37,606 bases of DNA from Pseudomonadales bacterium. GTDB taxonomy: Bacteria; Pseudomonadota; Gammaproteobacteria; Pseudomonadales; Alcanivoracaceae. A program made the translations under genes and the position numbers. Position 1 is the stretch's first letter. Each line of letters starts with the position of its first letter. The notes beneath the pieces were generated by a model that did no database searches, was not told the DNA's origin, and was given only the letters and a program-made list of their open reading frames with translations. This document shows, piece by piece, positions 14,862-23,378 of the stretch. The stretch is from the NCBI GenBank assembly GCA_022360555.1, contig JAKSCQ010000106.1:1-37606 (forward strand), given 5' to 3'.

Positions 14862-17806
14862 AGCGATTTCGTCTGCACGGTCTGGCAGCTGCCATCATGG
14901 CCTTGGGGGGCTGTGCCACTACTGCACCGACCAGCGGCACCCTGGAGCAGCAGGCCCAGTTTGGGGGAACCACCCTGGCGGACCTGGAAAGCACCGACAT
15001 TGTTATCGAAGAACAGCAACTGGAAAGCGCCTCCACCCAGGACGCGCTGGAAAGCTACCGCCAGGCGGCGGAGTTGTTCGACGATCCGGAGCGGCGCGCC
15101 AAGACCCTGCGCCGCATGGCCGATCTGGCCCTCTCCTCCGCCACCGAACAGGACATGAACCAGGCCCGGCTGGAAGACGAAAAGCTGGAGCAGGAAGTGG
15201 ATCAACTGGTCTATGACAACACCATGGATCAGGTGAAAACCTCTGACGACACCGAGCGCAAACTGGCCTTGCTCGATCTGGCCGGCACCATGGCGCCTTC
15301 CGTGGCCGAAGAAGACATCGACTACAACACGGCCATCGCGCTCTATCAGGAACTGCTCAACAGCACCAATGACCCTGATGAACGAGCCGAAGCCTATTAC
15401 CTGCTGTCCAAGGCCTATGCCATGGATGGCGACCTGGACAAGGCCCGCGCCAGCCTGGATGCCCTGGTGGAACAGTACCCTAACAGTGAATGGGCCCTGG
15501 AATCCCAGTTCCGGCGCGGTGAGATGCTGTTCTCCGAAGGCGACTACGAGTACGCCGAGAAAGCCTACGCGGATGTGATCCGCCGCGGCAGCAACAACGA
15601 ATTCTATAACCAGGCGCTCTACAAGCACGGCTGGAGCCATTACAAGCTCGGTGATTATCGCCTGGCCCAGGGCAGCTTCTTCACCCTGCTGGACAACCTG
15701 CACGGCCATAGTGAGCTGAGCAACGACACCAGCATGGAAAGCAAGCTGTTCCATGACACCCAGCGGGTGGTGAGCCTGGCCTTCAGCAACCAGGATGGCG
15801 CCGACTCGGTGAAAGCCTGGTTTGCCCGCAACGGCCACCGGGATTATGAGCCGGACATCTATCGCACCCTTGGTCAGGTGTACCTGAATCAGGAACGTTT
15901 CCGTGACGCGGCGGAGACCTTTGATACCTATGTGCAGGTCTACCCGGATTCCCGGCTGGCACCGGAGTTTTCCAGCCTGCAGATCGACGCTTACCAGCAA
16001 GGCGGCTTTCCCACTCTGGTGTTGCCCGCCAAGGAAAAGTTTGTCGAGCACTACGGGGTGAACAGCGAGTACTGGAACCGCCACCCGGATATCCGCCAGC
16101 AGTATGTGGAACTGCTCAAAGGCCATGTTCTCGACCTGGCCGAATACCACCACGCGCTGGCGCAACAATCGGGCAAACCCACCGATTACCAGGCGCCCGC
16201 ACGCTGGTACAAGGAATACCTGGATACCCCGCCAGTGAGCACGGATCAGGGTGAGGTGAACCATCGGTACGCCGACGTGCTCTATGCCGCCCTGGACTAT
16301 CCGGCAGCCATCACCGAATTCGAGCGCACCGCCTATTCCTACCCGGAATACGCCGAAGCCGGCGACGCCGCCTTCTCTGCCCTGGTGGCCTACCAGCAGA
16401 TTCTCGATGGTGAACTGGACGCCGAAACCGACACGCAGTGGCGCCAGCAGAAAATTGCCAGCAGCCAGAAATACGCCCAGACCTTCGCGCAGCACCCGGA
16501 AGTGCCCAACGTGCTCCACGATACCGCCGAGGACCAGTTGGCACTTAGCGATGTGGAAGGGGCCGTGAAAACCGCCGGTCTGCTGGTCAACCGTCAACCC
16601 CCGCCATCACCGGACATGCTGCGTTATGGCTGGGCAACCATCGCCAACGGCGAATTCGATCTGGGCCGCTTCAAGGTAGCCGAGCTGGCCTACGGCAAAC
16701 TGCTGGCGCTGAACGTGCCGCCGGAACAGCGTACCGAGTACCGCGAAAAATTGGCGGTCAGCATCTACCGGCAAGCGGAACAGCAACAGGAACAAGGCAA
16801 CCTGGATGTGGCCGCCGCCACCTTCCTGCGAGTGGGCCAGACCGTACCGGAAGCCGCCGTCCGCAAGAACGCCGAGTTTGATGCCGCAACCCTCTACATC
16901 AACCAGGGCCGCAGCGCCGATGCCATTCCGGTACTGGAAGCCTTCCGCCAGCGTTACCCGAATGACCCGCTCACCGAGACCATCCCGGACAAACTGGCGG
17001 TGGCCTACGAACAGCAAGGCAACTACACCGCGGCGGCCGGCGAACTGGCCCTGATTGCCGCCAACTACAAAGGCGAGGACGATGAACTGTCCCGTCAGGC
17101 ACTGTGGAGAGCGGCGGAAATGCAGGACCGGGCCAACCAGCCCCAGGCGTCCATCGCCCTGTACAAACAGTACCTTCAGGAGTGGCCTCAGCCCTATGAT
17201 TTCCGTTCGGAAGCCCAGTACCGTCTGGTGGAACTGAGCCGCAAGACCGGAGACAGCGCCCAGGAAACCTACTGGCTAAGACAACTTGTCAGCAGCTACC
17301 AGCAAGCCGGTGGCGGGGCCAGTGATCGGGTCGCCTGGCTGGCTGGCTATGCCAGCTTTACCCTGGCCGAACCCAACTTCCAGGAGTTCAAGCGCATCAA
17401 ACTGAACCAGCCGCTGAAGACTTCCCTGGCGGCCAAGACCGATGTGATGAAGAAAGCACTGGCGGATTATCAGGCCGTGGCCGATATCGGCGTGGCCGAA
17501 TACGCCACCGCCGCCAACTACAAGATCGGCGAGATGTACCGGCTGCTGGCGAAAGACCTGATTAGCTCCGAGCGCCCTGGCGGGTTGGATGAACTGGAGC
17601 TCGAGGAATACACCATGCTGCTGGAGGACAAGGCTTTCCCCTACGAGGACAAGGCCATCGATATCCTGATTGCCAACACCAATCTGGTCAGCGATGACAT
17701 CTACGACCAGTGGGTAAAGAAAAGCTTCGGCGCCCTGGCAGAGCTGATCCCCGGTCGCTATGCGAAGTTCGAACAGGTTGAGAGCTATGTGGACATCATT
17801 TATTAA
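14858..17806 (+). CDS. Large TPR outer-membrane lipoprotein (982 residues)
   Basis: GTG start at 14858, overlapping the previous stop as GTGA, with AGAGGAAAGA just upstream. Lipobox LGGC with the acylated Cys at C19 and Ala at +2, so outer-membrane retention is expected. Nearly the whole chain is TPR-like helical pairs, for example AEAYYLLSKAYAMDGDLDKA, ALESQFRRGEMLFSEGDYEYAEKAY, IYRTLGQVYLNQERFRDAAETF and ATLYINQGRSADAIPVLEAF, comparable to the TPR proteins of gliding machines and the YbgF/BamD class. It is the largest member of the operon and the likely structural core on the outer-membrane side. The exact function is unknown. Confidence 0.88.
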   Translation: MKRFRLHGLAAAIMALGGCATTAPTSGTLEQQAQFGGTTLADLESTDIVIEEQQLESASTQDALESYRQAAELFDDPERRAKTLRRMADLALSSATEQDMNQARLEDEKLEQEVDQLVYDNTMDQVKTSDDTERKLALLDLAGTMAPSVAEEDIDYNTAIALYQELLNSTNDPDERAEAYYLLSKAYAMDGDLDKARASLDALVEQYPNSEWALESQFRRGEMLFSEGDYEYAEKAYADVIRRGSNNEFYNQALYKHGWSHYKLGDYRLAQGSFFTLLDNLHGHSELSNDTSMESKLFHDTQRVVSLAFSNQDGADSVKAWFARNGHRDYEPDIYRTLGQVYLNQERFRDAAETFDTYVQVYPDSRLAPEFSSLQIDAYQQGGFPTLVLPAKEKFVEHYGVNSEYWNRHPDIRQQYVELLKGHVLDLAEYHHALAQQSGKPTDYQAPARWYKEYLDTPPVSTDQGEVNHRYADVLYAALDYPAAITEFERTAYSYPEYAEAGDAAFSALVAYQQILDGELDAETDTQWRQQKIASSQKYAQTFAQHPEVPNVLHDTAEDQLALSDVEGAVKTAGLLVNRQPPPSPDMLRYGWATIANGEFDLGRFKVAELAYGKLLALNVPPEQRTEYREKLAVSIYRQAEQQQEQGNLDVAAATFLRVGQTVPEAAVRKNAEFDAATLYINQGRSADAIPVLEAFRQRYPNDPLTETIPDKLAVAYEQQGNYTAAAGELALIAANYKGEDDELSRQALWRAAEMQDRANQPQASIALYKQYLQEWPQPYDFRSEAQYRLVELSRKTGDSAQETYWLRQLVSSYQQAGGGASDRVAWLAGYASFTLAEPNFQEFKRIKLNQPLKTSLAAKTDVMKKALADYQAVADIGVAEYATAANYKIGEMYRLLAKDLISSERPGGLDELELEEYTMLLEDKAFPYEDKAIDILIANTNLVSDDIYDQWVKKSFGALAELIPGRYAKFEQVESYVDIIY

Positions 17807-18527
17807 GCCTGCCGCCATGGTGGCGGCAACCGCCCTGCTGCTGGCCGGCTGTGCCAGCAAAGGCGGGCTGGGTCTGGATGGCAGCGCCAGTGGCGGTACC
17901 AGCAAATACGAAGACCAGAAAAGCGGTGGTGCCGCAGCGGACAGTGATGCGGTGCATATTCCGCCGGTCCCCCACGACCCCAAGGTAGAAAAAGTCGCTC
18001 AGCAGGCCATGGCGGAATATGCCCGTGCCCTGAAAACCCGCATGGCAGGCAACAACCAGCAGGCGCTGGTCATGTTTCAGTCGCTGGCAGAGCGCTACCC
18101 GCAACTGTCCGGCCCACCGCTGAACGTGGGGTTGATCTACATGGAACAGGAAAAGTTCGACAAGGCCCGTCAGGCCTTCGAACAGGCCCTGAGCGTCAAC
18201 GAATCCAACCCCTATGCCCATAACGGGCTGGGCCTCGCCCTGCGCGAACAGGGGGAATTCGATGATGCCCGAATTCATTACCAGCGTGCCCTTGCGCTGG
18301 ATCCGAAATATGCCCGCGCCCATTTCAATCTGGCAGTACTGGGCGAGCTGTACCTGCAGGACCTGCATCTGGCGCTGGAGCACTTCCGGGCTTACCAGGA
18401 CCTGCAGAAAGAACCCGACGACAACGTGGCCAACTGGATCGTGGACCTGGAACGCCGGGCCCCTGATGCCCCCAGCCACCCCGTCGCGGAAAATGGTGCA
18501 GGAACCCAAAACGGAGAGATCAACTGA
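17787..18527 (+). CDS. TPR lipoprotein
   Basis: A 246-residue lipoprotein whose start overlaps the end of the large lipoprotein gene by 20 bases; GAGAG precedes the ATG at 17787. The track start nine codons earlier has no advantage. The lipobox LLAGC places the acylated Cys at C22. A Gly/Ser-rich linker (about 24-50) precedes three to four TPRs: NVGLIYMEQEKFDKARQAFEQAL, AHNGLGLALREQGEFDDARIHY and AHFNLAVLGELYLQDLHLALEHF, the last two being textbook repeats. It is likely a partner of the larger TPR proteins at the outer membrane. Confidence 0.88.
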   Translation: MWTSFIKPAAMVAATALLLAGCASKGGLGLDGSASGGTSKYEDQKSGGAAADSDAVHIPPVPHDPKVEKVAQQAMAEYARALKTRMAGNNQQALVMFQSLAERYPQLSGPPLNVGLIYMEQEKFDKARQAFEQALSVNESNPYAHNGLGLALREQGEFDDARIHYQRALALDPKYARAHFNLAVLGELYLQDLHLALEHFRAYQDLQKEPDDNVANWIVDLERRAPDAPSHPVAENGAGTQNGEIN

Positions 18528-18814
18528 TGCGATACATGATTGCCTCTCTGGCCTTGGCAGTGGCCATCACCGGCCATGCCGCTGAAGGTGATGAAGGCCC
18601 GTCCACCAATGTAATCGGCTCCCAGGAAGCGCCCACGGTGCTGAACGTGGTGCCCTGGAAAGACCGGGAAGTGAAACTGGAAAAAAAGGACCCGACCTCT
18701 TCCCTGCTCAACCGGGTGCTGGAACCGCTGGACCAGGAAGTGCTGATGCGGGAGATCGAATATCACCAGTTGCTGACACAGGAGCCGGATAACGACGGCC
18801 TGTTCCTGGAATAA
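18527..18814 (+). CDS. Small exported protein of unknown function
   Basis: A 95-residue protein with a signal peptide (MRYMIASLALAVAITGHA, cut before AEGDEG). The mature part is short, charged and acidic at the end, with a helical segment LLNRVLEPLDQEVLMREIEYHQLL. Stop and start overlap as TGATG with the gene before, and GGAG stands 8 bases upstream, so translation is coupled. Co-conservation with the TPR/ExbB operon would be the best clue to its role; the family is not recognised. Confidence 0.75.
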   Translation: MRYMIASLALAVAITGHAAEGDEGPSTNVIGSQEAPTVLNVVPWKDREVKLEKKDPTSSLLNRVLEPLDQEVLMREIEYHQLLTQEPDNDGLFLE

Positions 18815-18941
18815 GACCATTAAGCCATTGGAACCAGTGCAGATCGGCCTTTTTTCTGATAAAAAAGCTTTTTTTGGGGAAGCCAGCAGTACCTGCTGTG
18901 CCACTTGAATAACACTAATCACGATTTAGCAGGAGACATCC
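18815..18941 (+). other. Only sizeable gap inside the operon
   Basis: 127 bases between the exported-protein genes and the motor genes. It contains the A/T palindrome AAAAAAGCTTTTTT around 18863-18876 and a good ribosome site (AGCAGGAG) for the ExbB-like gene. It could hold an internal promoter or an attenuator that sets different levels for motor and TPR proteins; no clear -35/-10 pair was found. Confidence 0.3.
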
Positions 18942-19637
18942 ATGCCCACCACCGCCACTGCTGCCGCCCAGAATGCCGGCGTTGTAGAAACGGCTATCAA
19001 GTTTATCCAGGATGGCGGTTTCTTCATGTATCCCATTCTGATCGTTCTGGCACTCGGCCTCGCCCTGTCCCTGGAACGCATCATCTACCTGCAGGCCACC
19101 AAGGCGAAGAACCAGAAGACCTGGAAAGATGTTTACCCGCTGATTGCCAAGGGCCAGTTCCGTCAGGCTCTGGACGTGGTCAGCAGCAGCAACACCGGCA
19201 TGGCCAAGGTCATCGGTTACGGCCTGGAGCGCGCCAAGACCGCCCGTCGTCACGACGACATCGAACTGGCCATGGAAGAAGGCCTGATGGAAGTGATTCC
19301 GCGTCTGGAAACGCGCACCCCCTACATCGCCACCTTTGCCAACATCGCCACCCTGCTCGGCTTGCTGGGTACCATTCTCGGCCTGATCAGCGCCTTTACC
19401 GCCGTTGCCAGCGCCGACCCGGCCCAGAAAGCCGACCTGCTCTCCGCCTCCATTTCCGTGGCCATGAACACCACCGCATTCGGTCTGATTGCCGCGATTC
19501 CCATGCTGCTGGCCTTTGCCTTCATCAACTCCATGACCGGCAAACTGGTCGACAGCATGGAAATGGCCTCGGTGAAATTCGTTAACGTCTTCCGCCAGGT
19601 ATCTGCCCAGCAAGAGCGCAAGAGCGACGGCCAGTAA
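18942..19637 (+). CDS. MotA/TolQ/ExbB-family proton channel protein
   Basis: Inner-membrane protein of 231 residues with three helices: about 28-48, 131-153 and 171-196, with the cytoplasmic domain between the first two as in ExbB/TolQ. The conserved TLLGLLGTILGLISAF (137-152) and ISVAMNTTAFGLIAAIP (171-187) are the family hallmarks. The Glu of the third helix in E. coli ExbB (E176) is Val here, while polar N176 and T177-T178 remain in the channel face, as in other branches. It should form the oligomeric stator that holds the ExbD pair encoded next and uses the proton motive force. AGCAGGAGAC precedes the ATG. Confidence 0.92.
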   Translation: MPTTATAAAQNAGVVETAIKFIQDGGFFMYPILIVLALGLALSLERIIYLQATKAKNQKTWKDVYPLIAKGQFRQALDVVSSSNTGMAKVIGYGLERAKTARRHDDIELAMEEGLMEVIPRLETRTPYIATFANIATLLGLLGTILGLISAFTAVASADPAQKADLLSASISVAMNTTAFGLIAAIPMLLAFAFINSMTGKLVDSMEMASVKFVNVFRQVSAQQERKSDGQ

Positions 19638-19681
19638 GCCGACGTTCCTTGTTTTTTGCCAACCTGGTGTAAGGATCTGGT

Positions 19682-20209
19682 ATGCGATTTCGCAGACGAC
19701 GTTCGCGCGACACCGAGGTGGAACTGAACATCACTGCCTTCCTCAACCTGATGGTAGTGCTGATTCCCTTTCTGCTGATCAACGCGGTCTTTGCGCAGGT
19801 ATCCATCCTGCAGCTCGACCTGCCCGCGGTGAATGACAGCAGTACGCCCTCGGAAGACGACGAAAAAGACAAGCTGATACTCGAGGTGCTGATTTACGGC
19901 GACCGCTATGAAGTGGTGGACCGCAACACCAGCGCTGTCCTGCAGGTACTTGAAAACAAGGGCGATGACTATGACACCGCCGGCCTGCACGAGTATCTGC
20001 TCAAGGTAAAAGAAAAATTCCCAGAGGAAACGGCCATCACCCTGCTGTGTGAGGACGACACCCCCTACGAGGTGATGATCCACACCATGGATGCCGTACG
20101 CTTGTACGACACCGAGCTCAATGGCCAGATCATCAAGAAAGAGCTGTTCCCGAGCATCAGCATCGGTTCAGCCCCGAAAGACAGCAGCAGCCAGGGAGGT
20201 GACGCGTGA
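19682..20209 (+). CDS. ExbD/TolR-family protein with Asn in place of the membrane Asp
   Basis: A 175-residue single-pass inner-membrane protein: basic N-terminus MRFRRRRSRD, helix about 17-38 (ITAFLNLMVVLIPFLLINAVF), then a periplasmic domain. In ExbD/TolR the helix begins with a conserved Asp that carries protons (TPFVDVML in ExbD). Here the matching position is N22 (TAFLNLMV), so this subunit probably cannot take a proton. The periplasmic part (about 60-165) follows the usual ExbD fold pattern, with LILEVLIYGDRYEV and ITLLCEDDTPYEVMIHTMDAVR. It overlaps the second ExbD gene by 4 bases, suggesting that the two work as a pair. Confidence 0.9.
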   Translation: MRFRRRRSRDTEVELNITAFLNLMVVLIPFLLINAVFAQVSILQLDLPAVNDSSTPSEDDEKDKLILEVLIYGDRYEVVDRNTSAVLQVLENKGDDYDTAGLHEYLLKVKEKFPEETAITLLCEDDTPYEVMIHTMDAVRLYDTELNGQIIKKELFPSISIGSAPKDSSSQGGDA

Positions 20210-20706
20210 AAAAATCATCCCGCGCCCGCCGCATGGCACGCCATCATCGAAAACACAAGGCGGTGGCAGCACTCAACCTGACCTCGCTGATGGATATTTT
20301 CACCATCTTGCTGATCTTTCTGCTGGTGAATAACAACAATGCGGCCAAGCTACCCGACAACAAGGATATCCAGCTACCGGAGTCCATTGCCCAGGAGCTG
20401 CCCGAAGATGTACTGACCATCCAGGTCAGCCCCAGGGACATCATTGTCGAAGGCCAGAAGATCGCCGACACGGACAGTGTTCGAAACCAGGAGGAACGCA
20501 CCGTCGCCGCCCTGGTGGAAGAGCTGAACTACCGTGCGGCCCAGGCCCTGAATGTAGCCCCGGAGGAAGAACGCCCCATCATGATCCTTGCCGACCGGGA
20601 CGTACCCTACCTGGTCATCAAGAAACTGATGCGTAGCTGCATGGAAACCCCTTACACCCAGGTCGCCTTTGCTGTCCTGAAGAAGCCAGAGGGGGAAGCT
20701 GAATGA
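20206..20706 (+). CDS. ExbD/TolR-family protein with the canonical membrane Asp
   Basis: A 166-residue single-pass inner-membrane protein, GTG start at 20206 (GTGA overlap with the previous gene; strong GGGAGGTG ahead). A very basic cytoplasmic start (KKSSRARRMARHHRKHK) precedes the helix LNLTSLMDIFTILLIFLLV, in which D30 is the conserved proton-carrying Asp. The periplasmic domain has LTIQVSPRDIIVEGQ and PIMILADRDVPYLVIKKLM, typical of the family. With the Asn-bearing partner encoded just before, it could form a heterodimer with a single protonatable site. It overlaps the next gene by 4 bases. Confidence 0.92.
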   Translation: MKKSSRARRMARHHRKHKAVAALNLTSLMDIFTILLIFLLVNNNNAAKLPDNKDIQLPESIAQELPEDVLTIQVSPRDIIVEGQKIADTDSVRNQEERTVAALVEELNYRAAQALNVAPEEERPIMILADRDVPYLVIKKLMRSCMETPYTQVAFAVLKKPEGEAE

Positions 20707-21683
20707 CGCAGAACAACAAGAATAAACTGCGCATCATGATTGACGGCTCACTGCCCTGGGATAAACAGGAGGGGGAAAACCGGCGCCTTTACGGCTTTGT
20801 CATTGTGCTGCTGATTCTGGCACTGCTGATGATGGTTATCGTAGAGTCCGTCACCATCCCGGAGCCGGACCGCCGTGAGAAGCAGAAAGTGCCAGAACGA
20901 CTGGCCCAGCTCGTCATGGAGAAGAAAAAGGAGCCACCGCCGCCAGAGCCGGAGCCGGAACCCGAACCGGAAGAAGAAAAACCGGAACCCGAGGAAAAAC
21001 CGGAGCCCAAACCCGAACCCGAGCCGGAGCCAAAACCGGAGCCCAAGCCCGAACCCACCGAGGAACGGCGTGAACAGGCCCGTGAAACGGCCCGAGCCAA
21101 ACTCGAGGAAGACCTGGGCGACTCCCTGGCCGGGCTGGACGATATCGGTCCGCTGGTGGAATCCGGCAGCGGCCTGCGCACCGGTGGCGACAGCGAAGCC
21201 AAGGCCGAGCGTGACCTGATCGGCAAGCGTGCCGGCAGCGGCTCCGGCGGCGTCGCGGTGGCCAAGGCCTCCAGTGGCGGCGGCGGTGGCGGCACCCTGT
21301 CCTCTGGTAATGTGGGCAGCAAAAAGGTGGACAGCGACATCGCCAAAGCCGGACAAGCTGCCAGTACCAGCCGCAAGGGTAGCGACGGCAAAAGCCGCCG
21401 TACCCAGGAGCAGCTGCGCCGAGTGTTTGACCGCTATGCGGGCAAATTCAACAGCCAGTACCAGCGTGCCCTGCGCAGCAACCCTGCCCTGCAAGGCACC
21501 GTGGTGCTCCATCTGACCATTGCCCCCAGCGGTGAGGTGCTGGACGTGAAAGTGAAGTCCAGCCAGCTTGGCGATGCCAAACTGGAACGCCGCATCATGC
21601 TGGTGGCCAAACGGATGAATTTCGGCGCCATGGATGTGGAAACCTGGAAAGGGGACTACAAGCTGAACTTCTTCCCGAACTAA
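20703..21683 (+). CDS. TonB/AgmX-like energy-coupling protein with Pro-Glu/Lys linker
   Basis: A 326-residue inner-membrane-anchored protein. The cytoplasmic start (1-28) is followed by one helix (about 29-48), a Pro-Glu/Pro-Lys tract at 77-119 like the rigid spacer of TonB, a Gly/Ser-rich flexible part (150-230) and a C-terminal domain (232-326). The latter (FDRYAGKFNSQYQRALRSNP, then GTVVLHLTIAPSGEVLDVKV) resembles the AgmX/PglI C-terminal domain seen in Myxococcus gliding proteins as well as TonB-type domains. It would carry motion or force from the ExbB/ExbD motor across the periplasm to the TPR lipoproteins; this role is inferred from gene order. It is the last gene before a strong terminator. 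Confidence 0.85.
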   Translation: MTQNNKNKLRIMIDGSLPWDKQEGENRRLYGFVIVLLILALLMMVIVESVTIPEPDRREKQKVPERLAQLVMEKKKEPPPPEPEPEPEPEEEKPEPEEKPEPKPEPEPEPKPEPKPEPTEERREQARETARAKLEEDLGDSLAGLDDIGPLVESGSGLRTGGDSEAKAERDLIGKRAGSGSGGVAVAKASSGGGGGGTLSSGNVGSKKVDSDIAKAGQAASTSRKGSDGKSRRTQEQLRRVFDRYAGKFNSQYQRALRSNPALQGTVVLHLTIAPSGEVLDVKVKSSQLGDAKLERRIMLVAKRMNFGAMDVETWKGDYKLNFFPN

Positions 21684-21695
21684 GGCTTCCCCGAA

Positions 21696-21735
21696 CACAA
21701 AAAAGCCCGGCACCAAAAGGCCGGGCTTTTTTGTG
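21696..21735. terminator. Strong terminator after the envelope-machine operon
   Basis: Perfect 16-bp inverted repeat CACAAAAAAGCCCGGC (21696-21711) and GCCGGGCTTTTTTGTG (21720-21735), with runs of A and T on either side of the GC stem. It can act in both directions, ending the plus-strand operon and the convergent thioesterase transcript. Confidence 0.88.
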
Positions 21736-21789
21736 TCGTTTCTCCATCTTCCCCTTCCCTGTTTCTCTATTTCAGCGAAAGGGATTGCT

Positions 21790-22221
21790 TCAGGCCAGTT
21801 TCTCCAGTGCCGCTCTCAACCGTTCCGGAATGGGTACCGGCCGGCCGCTTTCGCGATTCACGAAAACATGAACCACGAAACCTGTCGCCTTGGCGGCGCC
21901 TTCAGCGCCGAACAGCGCCAGCCCATAGCGCACGGAACTGTTGCCCAGCTTGTCCACCTTCATACCGACGGTCAGAGGCTCCGGATAGGCCGCCGCTTCC
22001 AGATAGTCACAGCCGGAACTGACCACATAGGCAATGTGCTCGCCGTCGTGAATATCCAGCCCGCCCTGCTCGATCAGATAGCGGTTGATGGTGGAATCGA
22101 AATAACTGTAATAGACCACATTGTTGATATGGCCGTAGATATCATTATCCCGCCAGCGGCTATCCACCGAACACAGATACCCGTACTCCTCCCGACCGGG
22201 TCGGGCATTCTTGTCGCTCAT
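21790..22221 (-). CDS. Acyl-CoA thioesterase, hot-dog (4HBT/YbgC-like) fold
   Basis: A 143-residue cytoplasmic thioesterase. RWRDNDIYGHINNVVYYSYFD near the start carries the family active-site motif, with D27 in the position of the catalytic acid. The remainder (YVVSSGCDYLEAAAYPEPLTVGMKVDKLGNSSVRYGLALF) is a typical hot-dog sheet pattern. The track start is a TTG at 22224; I use the ATG at 22221, which overlaps the alcohol dehydrogenase stop as TGATG. Coupling to that gene suggests action on acyl-CoAs arising from alcohol or fatty acid metabolism; the substrate is unknown. Confidence 0.88.
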   Translation of the reverse strand: MSDKNARPGREEYGYLCSVDSRWRDNDIYGHINNVVYYSYFDSTINRYLIEQGGLDIHDGEHIAYVVSSGCDYLEAAAYPEPLTVGMKVDKLGNSSVRYGLALFGAEGAAKATGFVVHVFVNRESGRPVPIPERLRAALEKLA

Positions 22222-23378
22222 CAATACACTGCCTTGTAGATGGCCAGGGCGTCAGCTTCGGTGACTTCCCGTGGGTTGTTGACCAGCAGACGCTGCTGAA
22301 GCATGGCATCGGCGGCCAGACTCTCCAGGCTGTCCTCGGTGACACCGGCGTCACGCAACCGCACCGGCAAGTCCACCTGATCAATCAGTTTTTCCAGTGC
22401 CGCGATCAGCACACCGGCACCGTCTTCATGGTCGGCAAAGGGCCTGTCGCTGAGAATGGGCGCCAACTCCGCATAAAGTGGTGCGGCCTTCGGCGTGTTA
22501 AAACGCAATACTTCCGGCAGCACCAGCGAGTTACTGAGGCCGTGTGGAATATGGAAATGCCCCCCCAGCGGGTACGCCAGCGCATGCACTGCCGCCACCG
22601 GCGCATTGGCGAAGGCCTGCCCGGCCATCATGGCGCCCAACAGACAGGCTTCACGGGCAGCCAGGTTACTGCCGTCCTGTACCACCGTTACCAGATTGCC
22701 CCCCAGCAGACGCAGCGCCTCGCGGGCGAGCATGTCCGAATAGGGGTTTTTCTTGTGGGCGCTGGTGTAGGCCTCGATGGCATGGACCATGGCATCCACC
22801 CCGGTGGCTGCCGTGACGTGGGGAGGCAGGCCCAATGTCAGCTCTGCGTCCAGCACTGCCAGATCCGGCAGCAGTGACGGGGCAACGACCCCGGCCTTGG
22901 TGGTGGCCCCCGTGGTCACAATGGCCACCGGAGTGACTTCAGAGCCCGTGCCGGCGGTGGTGGGCACCTGAAACAGCGGCAGGCGCGGGCCGGTAGCCAG
23001 GCCCACGCCATAGATATCTTCCAGTGCCTGGGTGGCATCCGGGTGGGACAGCAGCGCCACCAGCTTGGCCACGTCCATGGAGGAGCCGCCGCCGAAACCA
23101 ATGACCAGATCCGCCTGCTCCTTTTTGGCCAGCGCCACGGCATCCAGCACAATGCTGTCGGCCGGATCGGCACTGACCTGATCAAAGATACTCAGGGGCA
23201 TACCCGCTTCCCGGAAGCTGTCTTCCACCGGGCCGAGCAACGGTGTACTGCGAATACCGGGGTCGGTAACCAGCAGGACGCGGCTGGCGCCCCTTTCCTG
23301 GCACAACGCCGGCAACCGGCCGGCGGCACCGGCTTCCACCAGCACACGGTGCGTGGTGGCAAACTCAAAACCCACCAT
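22221..23378 (-). CDS. Iron-containing alcohol dehydrogenase
   Basis: Group III (iron-dependent) NAD(P)-dependent alcohol dehydrogenase of 385 residues. The nucleotide-binding motif GFGGGSSMD is at 94-102, PTTAGTGSEVTP at 139-150, and the metal ligands D195, H199 (GVDAMVHAIEAY), H265 (AAVHALAYPLGG) and H279 (HIPHGLSN) have the same kind of spacing as in FucO. The track start is 16 codons early; the ATG at 23378 has GGGAG 7 bases ahead. It lies next to two GMC dehydrogenase modules and a thioesterase, so oxidation of alcohols, possibly medium or long chain, is a fair guess. Confidence 0.92.
   Translation of the reverse strand: MVGFEFATTHRVLVEAGAAGRLPALCQERGASRVLLVTDPGIRSTPLLGPVEDSFREAGMPLSIFDQVSADPADSIVLDAVALAKKEQADLVIGFGGGSSMDVAKLVALLSHPDATQALEDIYGVGLATGPRLPLFQVPTTAGTGSEVTPVAIVTTGATTKAGVVAPSLLPDLAVLDAELTLGLPPHVTAATGVDAMVHAIEAYTSAHKKNPYSDMLAREALRLLGGNLVTVVQDGSNLAAREACLLGAMMAGQAFANAPVAAVHALAYPLGGHFHIPHGLSNSLVLPEVLRFNTPKAAPLYAELAPILSDRPFADHEDGAGVLIAALEKLIDQVDLPVRLRDAGVTEDSLESLAADAMLQQRLLVNNPREVTEADALAIYKAVY

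Noticed and set aside
14837-16597. 586-codon minus-strand ORF opposite the large TPR lipoprotein
   Set aside because: Antisense to a well-supported gene with lipobox, overlap and ribosome site; composition is typical of GC-rich antisense frames.
12430-21683. Reading the operon as an ordinary TonB iron-uptake system
   Set aside because: No receptor, no Fur-like site seen, two different ExbD genes and three TPR proteins; TonB-type iron uptake is not the best fit, though not excluded.
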